A DNA stretch of 7,183 nucleotides. Origin: Acidobacteriota bacterium (GTDB taxonomy: Bacteria; Acidobacteriota; Thermoanaerobaculia; Thermoanaerobaculales; Sulfomarinibacteraceae). The position numbers were made by a program, and so were the translations under genes. Each line of letters begins with the position of its first letter. The stretch's first letter is position 1. Shown piece after piece: positions 1 to 4,816 of this stretch. Under the pieces are notes generated by a model. The model was not told the DNA's origin, ran no database searches, and saw nothing but the letters and a program-made list of their open reading frames with translations. The stretch covers positions 1-7,183 of the forward strand of contig DAOWFV010000236.1 of the NCBI GenBank assembly GCA_030637805.1, written 5' to 3'.

Positions 1-358
1 CCGGCCGACGCCGGGCGAGCTCCGCGAGCCTGGGATAGCGCGCGAACTGGCGCGGGTTGACGTGGAACCCCCATTCCACGAGAAGCTCGCGTTGTTCGTT
101 GGAGAGCTCGGCGACCGGCGTGAGCACCGCCTCGACCACCGGATCGACGACGGTGCCGTCGCGGTAGGCGACAAGCTGCTCGAGAAGCGTCGGGACGATG
201 TTCACCACCTGGCCCCGCCCACCGCTGCGTTCGATGGCGCGGGCGAGGGTGAGGTAAGCACCGCCGGCGTGCAGGGCCGCCCACGGTGCGTGCGAGATAC
301 CATCGTCTGTACGGTACGCCGGCTGGTGAAGGTGCCATAGGAAGCTGACCGTTGCCAT
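1..358 (-). CDS. Glycoside hydrolase family 57 protein, N-terminal part (cut by left window edge)
   Basis: GH57 enzymes are retaining alpha-glucan-active enzymes such as alpha-amylase, 4-alpha-glucanotransferase and branching enzyme, with a (beta/alpha)7 barrel. The 119 visible residues begin MATVSFLWHLHQPAYR. This contains the HQP signature (residues 11-13) of GH57 conserved region I, placed just after the start as is usual. It is followed by APWAALHAGGAYLTLARAIE (24-43), matching the family's 'PW..lHa..dY' helix, and by VVNIVPTLLEQL (51-62), matching the 'fNlvPsLl.Ql' segment. The catalytic Glu and Asp lie outside the window, so activity and exact specificity cannot be judged. The ATG at 358 is preceded by GGGAG with a short spacer, overlapping the end of the zinc-ribbon gene 11 nt upstream. 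This suggests co-transcription and possible coupling. No signal peptide is visible, so the enzyme is probably cytoplasmic. Family assignment is secure; substrate is unknown. Confidence 0.88.
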   Translation of the reverse strand, partial: MATVSFLWHLHQPAYRTDDGISHAPWAALHAGGAYLTLARAIERSGGRGQVVNIVPTLLEQLVAYRDGTVVDPVVEAVLTPVAELSNEQRELLVEWGFHVNPRQFARYPRLAELARRRP

Positions 359-369
359 GCGTCTCCCGG

Positions 370-564
370 TCAGGACTCGGTCTTCGGGTCTTGCGCCCAG
401 CGTCGATCCATGGCTAGATCCTCGTACTCGTCCTCGGTAGCGAATTGCTCCGGATCCTCGTTGCCGCAGGTATCGCACAGCGCTTCCTTCACAGTGCCAT
501 CCTTCCACTCGAAGGTGTAAACCGGGCTTTCGCATTCCAGACAGATCAGGTAATCGGGCATCAT
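370..564 (-). CDS. Small zinc-ribbon protein with acidic C-terminus
   Basis: A 64-residue protein with two CxxC knuckles, C8-x2-C11 and C30-x2-C33, separated by 18 residues. This is the layout of a four-cysteine zinc ribbon. The remainder (about residues 36-55) is rich in Asp and Glu. No catalytic residues, signal peptide or membrane segment are visible. A strong Shine-Dalgarno sequence (GGAGGTGA on the minus strand) lies 6 nt before the first of two adjacent ATG codons; either could be used, giving 64 or 63 aa. The gene lies 48 nt after the helicase stop and 11 nt before the GH57 start on the same strand, so it is very probably in their operon. Small ribbons of this kind may bind nucleic acid or a partner protein, but the role here is unknown. 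Reality of the gene is well supported by the RBS, the paired cysteines and the operon position. Confidence 0.85.
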   Translation of the reverse strand: MMPDYLICLECESPVYTFEWKDGTVKEALCDTCGNEDPEQFATEDEYEDLAMDRRWAQDPKTES

Positions 565-570
565 TACGGC

Positions 571-578
571 TCACCTCC
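571..578 (-). promoter_or_regulatory. Strong Shine-Dalgarno site of the zinc-ribbon gene
   Basis: The minus strand reads GGAGGTGA, a full match to the anti-Shine-Dalgarno end of 16S rRNA, 6 nt upstream of the ATG at 564. It is the best ribosome binding site in the window and supports the short downstream gene as real. Confidence 0.8.
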
Positions 579-612
579 GAATGCCGACTTCAGGTTCATT
601 ATCTTCTTCCTC

Positions 613-3348
613 TCAGGTTCCGCCGCCTTCAATTTCGATTCCGAGCAGTTTCTTGAGTTCCCGCCGGTCGAGACTGTGGATCACCTCCTCGGTGGGGGCC
701 ACCACGGCCTCCATCAGCTTCACCTTCGAGCGGATCAGCTCGTCGATACGCTCCTCGACGGTGTTGCGGGTAATCAGCTTGAAGACCTGCACGAAGCGCC
801 GCTGGCCAATGCGGTGCACGCGGTCGGTGGCCTGGTTTTCCTTGGCGGGGTTCCACCAACGGTCGTAGTGGAGCACAACCGAGGCACCGGTGAGATCGAT
901 CCCCGTACCGCCGGCGAGAAGGCTTGCAAGAAGCACGCGCTCGTGTTGCTCGGAGTTGAACCGGCGGACGATGCGCCCGCGGTTGCGAGTCTCTCCGGTC
1001 AGCACGAGGTGACAGATCCGGCGGCGTTCGAGGTGACGAACCAAGAGGTTGATCATCTTCACATACTGGGAGAAGACCACGATCTGCAGACCGCCGTCGA
1101 GGGCTTCGTCAAGAATCTCGTCGAAGATCTCGAGCTTCGCCGAGTCGCCTCTCTTGGAAGGATCCCCGTCCACGAGCGATGAGTGATCGCAGACCTGTTT
1201 GAGACGGGTGAGGAGGGCGAAGATGTGCATGTACGGGATCTCCGCCTCCTCGTCGTTCAGAAACTCGGCGATCTCGGCTGTTCGCTGCTGGTGGATTCGG
1301 CGGTAGAGAGTCTCCTGGGTGGGAAGCAGGCGACAGTAGCGAATGTCCTCCATCTTTTCCGGGAGGTCGCCGAGCACCTGATCCTTGATCCGGCGCAGGA
1401 TGAGCGCCGCAAGGCGCTGCCGCAGGCGGTGGAGCTGATGGTGGGAGGGGTCTCGGTGGGCCGCGCGAAACTCCCGTTCCGATCCCAGGTAGCCGGGAAG
1501 AACCAGGTCGACCACCGACCAAAGCTCGATGAGGCGGTTTTCCAGAGGCGTTCCCGTCAGGGCTACCCGGAAGTTCGCGGGAAACTTGCGTGCCGCTCGG
1601 GCAGCCTTGGTGCGCGGGTTCTTGATGCGTTGCGCCTCGTCGAAGACCGCCACCTCCCACTCACCGTCGGTGAGCTCTTCGGTGGAGCGGAAGAGGATAT
1701 CGTAGGTGGTGAGGACCACCCCGCCGCTTGAAAATCCTTCGAGAGTGCGCGCCGGGCCGTGGAAGAGGCGCACGGGGAGATCCGGCGCAAAGGCGCTCAA
1801 AAGTGTGTGCCAGTGCTCGAGCACGCCGCGGGGACAGACCACCAGGAACCGAGCTTGTGGCTTGCGGTCGCGAACGAGGCACAAAAGGCCCATCACCTGG
1901 TGGGTCTTACCGAGGCCCATGTCGTCCGCGAGGAGGGCGCCCACACCCACCAGGTAGCGGTTCCACAGCCATGCCACCCCGGCGGCCTGGTAGGGGCGCA
2001 GAATCGAGCGCAGCCCGGGTGGATCCGGCACCTCCCGCCTGCCGCGACCCTGGAGGACGGCGGCCAGCTCGCTCAGCTCCTTGTCGGGGCCCGTAACCTT
2101 CAGACCGGACTCGGCCACCAGCCTGATGAAGGCGATACGGCTGCCGAGGAGACCGAGGTCGCGCCGGCGCCGGGGCATCTTGAATCCGAGGCGCTCCAGC
2201 GACTGCAGGTCCGGGGCATGGACGATGGACTCGCCGATGCGGGTGAATCCGCACTCGAAAAGCTCCAGCGCCTCGGTCCAGGGAATATCCTTATCTGTTG
2301 CGGTATAACTCGGCCGCACCCGCACCTTTCCGTTGGGTGTCCGCTCGGCCTCGAGGGAGACTGGCTTCGGCGTCTGCGGCTGGCGAAAGGTCGCGAGATG
2401 TCCCTGGGGAAGGTACCAGGAGTGATGCCGAAGCTGGGGGTGGTCCAGGTTGAGAAACCGCAGAGCATCTTTCCCCGTGAGGACCTGCCGTCCCCTACGG
2501 TGAAATGGAACCAGCGGGGTTGCGGGATCGAGCACCCGGCAGAGGTGAGAGCCGATGAGTGCCCAGCGACCGTGGATGCGACCGTTGAGGCCCTCGTGAG
2601 TGAAGACCTGGCCGTTGGCGAGACGGTAGCCAGGTTCGATTACGATCCCCTGATCGTCCCAGGTAGTGGTCAGGACCGGGTGCAAACGCGCTTCCGACAG
2701 CTCCACGCTCGCCAGCTCGCCGTCGAGGCGGATTCTCGGGAGGGATCGAAGCAAGGGCAGGGCGCTGGGTAACGTCGAAGCGGTGAACGAGACCAATCGG
2801 GTGTCGCCCGAGGGCAGCGCGATATGGATCGCGACCTCGTTGCCTTCGAGTTGTGCAGTCGCGGTACCGGTCTTCTGCAGCGAGAGCTGCAGCTCGAGCG
2901 CTGAACGAAGATCGGATCCAGTGAGATGGCTGAGGTCCACTCTCTCGGCTGCCGCCCGGCCCGGAGAGATGAACGGATGGCGTGAGTTGGCGCGCCACAT
3001 AGCGCCCGGGCCGAGACGGTGCATGGTCGTGCGGATGTCGAGCCACTGCAGCAGGGTGGCCGTGGCATGGGCGCAGGGCAGCTCCTCCTCGCTGCACAGC
3101 GAGCACGCGCTTGGGGGAAAGTCGTCGTCCAGGGGACTGGAGACCCGAACCGTGCACACCGGAGAGACCAGGTCGGCCTCGAGGTCCTCTCCGGTCCAGG
3201 CTATCCTCACCACCCGCCGGTCCTGGTACAGGTGATAACCACGTTCGGCGATGCCGCGGGGGAGCTTGCCCAGGACCTCGCCGCTTTGGATCTCGAAAAG
3301 CCCCGACCCGGACCGGTGCTTACTGCCGGGAGAGGAGTCCGCTGTCAT
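613..3348 (-). CDS. SNF2-family DEAD/DEAH-like helicase/ATPase with N-terminal SWIM-type zinc finger
   Basis: A 911-aa SF2 ATPase of the bacterial SNF2 (RapA/HepA-like) group; such proteins translocate on double-stranded DNA and remodel nucleoprotein complexes. Residue numbers count from the ATG. Motif I DDMGLGKT is at 475-482, motif Ia LVVCPRG near 502, motif II DEAQ at 570-573, motif III TGTPLENR at 598-605, motif IV IVVFSQY near 756, motif V LLAGGTGIDL near 810 and motif VI DRVHRIGQ at 842-849. All are intact. The N-terminal finger is C82-x2-C85-x6-C92-x-H94, with CxxC in place of the usual SWIM CxC. Residues about 100-430 match nothing I recognise and may be a divergent SNF2-associated domain. 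The ORF could open at TTG 3354, but that overlaps the likely -10 and follows an in-frame stop, so ATG 3348 is preferred. It leads the zinc-ribbon/GH57 operon. Whether it acts in repair, transcription recycling or defence cannot be told. Confidence 0.95.
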   Translation of the reverse strand: MTADSSPGSKHRSGSGLFEIQSGEVLGKLPRGIAERGYHLYQDRRVVRIAWTGEDLEADLVSPVCTVRVSSPLDDDFPPSACSLCSEEELPCAHATATLLQWLDIRTTMHRLGPGAMWRANSRHPFISPGRAAAERVDLSHLTGSDLRSALELQLSLQKTGTATAQLEGNEVAIHIALPSGDTRLVSFTASTLPSALPLLRSLPRIRLDGELASVELSEARLHPVLTTTWDDQGIVIEPGYRLANGQVFTHEGLNGRIHGRWALIGSHLCRVLDPATPLVPFHRRGRQVLTGKDALRFLNLDHPQLRHHSWYLPQGHLATFRQPQTPKPVSLEAERTPNGKVRVRPSYTATDKDIPWTEALELFECGFTRIGESIVHAPDLQSLERLGFKMPRRRRDLGLLGSRIAFIRLVAESGLKVTGPDKELSELAAVLQGRGRREVPDPPGLRSILRPYQAAGVAWLWNRYLVGVGALLADDMGLGKTHQVMGLLCLVRDRKPQARFLVVCPRGVLEHWHTLLSAFAPDLPVRLFHGPARTLEGFSSGGVVLTTYDILFRSTEELTDGEWEVAVFDEAQRIKNPRTKAARAARKFPANFRVALTGTPLENRLIELWSVVDLVLPGYLGSEREFRAAHRDPSHHQLHRLRQRLAALILRRIKDQVLGDLPEKMEDIRYCRLLPTQETLYRRIHQQRTAEIAEFLNDEEAEIPYMHIFALLTRLKQVCDHSSLVDGDPSKRGDSAKLEIFDEILDEALDGGLQIVVFSQYVKMINLLVRHLERRRICHLVLTGETRNRGRIVRRFNSEQHERVLLASLLAGGTGIDLTGASVVLHYDRWWNPAKENQATDRVHRIGQRRFVQVFKLITRNTVEERIDELIRSKVKLMEAVVAPTEEVIHSLDRRELKKLLGIEIEGGGT

Positions 3349-3356
3349 AGCCAATC

Positions 3357-3362
3357 AATATA
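3357..3362 (-). promoter_or_regulatory. Candidate -10 element of the helicase operon (possibly leaderless)
   Basis: The minus strand reads TATATT, 5 of 6 matches to TATAAT, ending 8 nt before ATG 3348. No Shine-Dalgarno sequence lies before that ATG. Transcription would start at or next to the start codon, giving a leaderless mRNA. No convincing -35 box sits at 16-18 nt (the best is TCAATT at about 18 nt), so this is a tentative call. Confidence 0.4.
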
Positions 3363-3418
3363 GCAGGATCCCGGTTGTGGAATTGACGACAACCTCCGGC
3401 CGCCGCCATGACCCACCG

Positions 3419-3496
3419 ATCAGCGGTCAGCGACTCAACATCGAAATGGCCCCTGAGCGATCCGGGGCCGTCTGTTGGCGTCGCCATTTTGGCCCC
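3419..3496. repeat. Palindrome-rich segment, possible mobile-element remnant
   Basis: Two adjacent 7-bp units, ATCAGCG and GTCAGCG (3419-3432), are followed by a hairpin with GGCCCC (3448-3453) pairing with GGGGCC (3464-3469) across a 10-nt loop. A second direct copy of TGGCCCC lies at 3490-3496. Clustered short direct and inverted copies like these resemble the multiple transposase-binding repeats at some insertion-sequence ends. No transposase gene or target duplication is visible, so the origin is a guess. Confidence 0.35.
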
Positions 3497-3654
3497 AGGT
3501 AGCAGCGACTCGGGATGCTTTTCCGAAGGATCGCGCCCAGGAGCACGCAGCACGCACCGTCTCCGTCTCCGGCCCGCGTCCGTGCCCGACGGTCGAGGAA
3601 TGCGCTTCCGAATTCAGCGCGACCTTCTCTCGTCGCGCTACCCGAGGTTGCCCC

Positions 3655-3720
3655 CCCTGACAATGTTTGGAGCTCAACGAGAGGGTCACCTCGGCGTCCA
3701 CGTCCCCAAAATTGTCAGGG
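3655..3720. repeat. REPIN-like inverted repeat with nested hairpin
   Basis: The left arm CCCTGACAATGTTTGG (3655-3670) pairs with the right arm CCAAAATTGTCAGGG (3706-3720). That gives 15 bp of complementarity interrupted by one bulged G. The roughly 35-nt spacer holds a smaller stem, GAGG-GTCA-CCTC (3681-3692). Two inverted arms around a structured spacer is the layout of a REPIN, a pair of REP sequences mobilised by a REP-associated tyrosine transposase (RAYT). No such transposase is in the window. Alternatives are a small MITE or a cruciform-forming regulatory site. The inverted repeat is directly visible; its class is inferred. Confidence 0.6.
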
Positions 3721-3732
3721 ACGGCACGCCCG

Positions 3733-3771
3733 AAGAAGCGCGCAGTCCATCGCTCCGGGCCCGCGCTTCTT
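3733..3771. repeat. Perfect 10-bp inverted repeat (hairpin, 19-nt loop)
   Basis: AAGAAGCGCG (3733-3742) is the exact reverse complement of CGCGCTTCTT (3762-3771), with 19 nt between. It starts only 12 nt after the REPIN-like repeat. No T-run follows on either strand, so it is not a typical intrinsic terminator. It could be part of the same mobile element or an RNA stem. Confidence 0.6.
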
Positions 3772-3795
3772 ACAGGTGAAGCGGCCTTCTGTCAT

Positions 3796-3809
3796 CGCGC
3801 CCAGGCGCG
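3796..3809. repeat. Short GC-rich palindrome
   Basis: CGCGCC-CA-GGCGCG is a perfect 6-bp palindrome around a CA centre. It could form a 5-bp stem with a tetraloop or serve as a protein-binding site upstream of the patatin gene. Short GC palindromes occur by chance in GC-rich DNA, so significance is uncertain. Confidence 0.35.
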
Positions 3810-3850
3810 GGTAACCGGCTCCAACGATCCTGGCTGCCTCCCCGCGCCGT

Positions 3851-3871
3851 TAATTCCTAATTCGTAATTCT
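3851..3871. repeat. 7-bp tandem repeat, three copies of TAATTCN
   Basis: Three adjacent units, TAATTCC, TAATTCG and TAATTCT, form an AT-rich island in GC-rich surroundings, 21 bp before the patatin ATG. The unit length equals that of the array at the other end of the gene. The array overlaps the position expected for the -35 region of the patatin promoter. Confidence 0.75.
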
Positions 3872-3880
3872 ATTGTGGGC

Positions 3881-3886
3881 TACACT
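3881..3886 (+). promoter_or_regulatory. Candidate -10 element of the patatin gene (possibly leaderless)
   Basis: TACACT (4 of 6 matches to TATAAT, with the key T-A...T retained) ends 6 nt before ATG 3893. No Shine-Dalgarno sequence precedes that ATG. Transcription would then begin at the start codon. At a 17-nt spacer the -35 position falls inside the TAATTC repeat and is a poor match to TTGACA. Confidence 0.35.
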
Positions 3887-3892
3887 CCCGCT

Positions 3893-4777
3893 ATGCCGGA
3901 TGCTCGGGTCACCCTCGCTCTGGGTGGAGGCGCCGCAAAGGGCCTCGCCCATGTCGGCGTTCTTCGCGGTCTCGAAGAGGATGGGGTGCGGGTGACGGCC
4001 GTCGCCGGCACGTCGATGGGTTCCATCGTGGGCGCTCTCTTTGCCGGTGGCATGCGTGCCCTCGAGATAGAGGCGCTCCTCGCCGCTGTGGACTGGGCGC
4101 GCCTGGCCCGCATCATGGTTCGCTCGGTAGATGGGTCCGCCTTTCACGGCCTGTTGCGTGAGACGCTGGGGGGGCGACGCATTGAAGACCTCGAGCTGCC
4201 TTTCGCAGCCATTTGCTGCGACCTCGACACCGGGGAGGAGGTGGTGCTGCGGAAGGGTGACCTTGCCGACGCGGTGCGCGCCTCCTCTGCCATCCCCGGC
4301 ATCCTCCCACCGCTCACCATCGGGGGCCGCACTCTGGTGGACGGGGCCATGGTCGCACCGGTTCCGTTTGACGTGGCCCGGCGCATGGACGACGCACCGG
4401 TGCTTGCGGTCAACGTGCTGCGTCCCCCGAAGCCCGGAGCAGTCGCGACTCCGGTGGTGGACCGCCTTATCGGCGGGACCGTGCCGGCGGCCGCGTTACA
4501 TCGGGTAGAGCGCTTTCTGAAACGCCACCGGTTCCGTTTCGGGCTCAAGGACCGCGACCTCCCGAACCGGCTCGAGGTCGTCGCCCGTTCCTTCCACATC
4601 ATGCAGTACAACCTCGCGAAGGCGCGCGACCGGATGGCGCCCGCAATTGAGATGGAGGTCGGGACGAGCGGCTGGTTCGAGTTCGAGCGTGCGATCGAGA
4701 TCATGGAGGCGGGATACCGGGCCTACCGCACCGCGGGATCCGATATCTCTAGATCTTCCCAGAATGACTCATCGTGA
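3893..4777 (+). CDS. Patatin-like phospholipase (RssA-type alpha/beta hydrolase)
   Basis: A 294-aa, apparently complete patatin-family serine lipase; these enzymes use a Ser-Asp dyad to hydrolyse acyl esters of membrane or storage lipids. The oxyanion loop GGGAAKG is at residues 11-17, the nucleophile elbow G-T-S-M-G at 39-43 (Ser41), and the catalytic Asp150 sits in the D-G-A motif. All three are in the expected order and spacing. There is no signal peptide, so the protein is probably cytoplasmic or attached to the inner leaflet. The last 15 or so residues (SDISRSSQNDSS) look like an unstructured tail. A GTG at 3875 would add six residues, but ATG 3893 places the conserved core right at the N-terminus as in relatives; neither has an RBS. 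The gene stands alone between divergent and convergent neighbours. Its substrate cannot be predicted. Confidence 0.95.
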   Translation: MPDARVTLALGGGAAKGLAHVGVLRGLEEDGVRVTAVAGTSMGSIVGALFAGGMRALEIEALLAAVDWARLARIMVRSVDGSAFHGLLRETLGGRRIEDLELPFAAICCDLDTGEEVVLRKGDLADAVRASSAIPGILPPLTIGGRTLVDGAMVAPVPFDVARRMDDAPVLAVNVLRPPKPGAVATPVVDRLIGGTVPAAALHRVERFLKRHRFRFGLKDRDLPNRLEVVARSFHIMQYNLAKARDRMAPAIEMEVGTSGWFEFERAIEIMEAGYRAYRTAGSDISRSSQNDSS

Positions 4778-4816
4778 GACCTGAGACCTGAGACCTGAGA
4801 CCTGGGACCTGAGACT
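4775..4816. repeat. 7-bp tandem repeat, six copies of TGAGACC
   Basis: Four exact copies of TGAGACC (4775-4802) are followed by TGGGACC and TGAGACT. The array fills the space between the convergent patatin and antiporter genes. Its first unit supplies the patatin TGA stop, and its last unit overlaps the antiporter TAG by two bases. It does not form an obvious terminator hairpin. Such arrays probably arise by replication slippage. Short heptamer arrays (STRR) are known from cyanobacterial intergenic DNA, but identity with them is not implied. Confidence 0.9.

Larger units (their letters stand above)
3349..3892. other. Divergent intergenic region, repeat-rich, no convincing gene
   Basis: This 544-bp stretch separates the divergently transcribed helicase operon and patatin gene. 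Short open frames exist on both strands, but none has an RBS together with a recognisable motif, and several overlap each other in different frames. What it does hold is a series of inverted and tandem repeats, listed separately, plus candidate promoters at both ends. The part from about 3500 to 3654 shows nothing I can name. Confidence 0.7.

Noticed and set aside
62..340. 92-codon open frame on the plus strand
   Set aside because: The opposite strand encodes a clear GH57 N-terminus with the HQP signature.
445..1182. 245-codon open frame on the plus strand
   Set aside because: It is antisense to the helicase C-terminus and the zinc-ribbon gene, with no motif of its own.
1759..2772. 337-codon open frame on the plus strand
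   Set aside because: It lies antisense to the middle of the SNF2 helicase, whose motifs are intact, and shows no family features.
3481..3540. Possible tRNA-like fold
   Set aside because: Scanning both strands gave no acceptor stem, anticodon arm and T-arm in register.
3733..3771. Intrinsic terminator
   Set aside because: The stem is strong, but no T-run follows on either strand and no gene ends nearby; both flanking genes point away from it.
3515..3814. Open frame of 99 codons in the intergenic region
   Set aside because: No RBS, biased Arg/Pro/Ser composition, and it runs through the inverted repeats; overlapping frames of similar length exist beside it.
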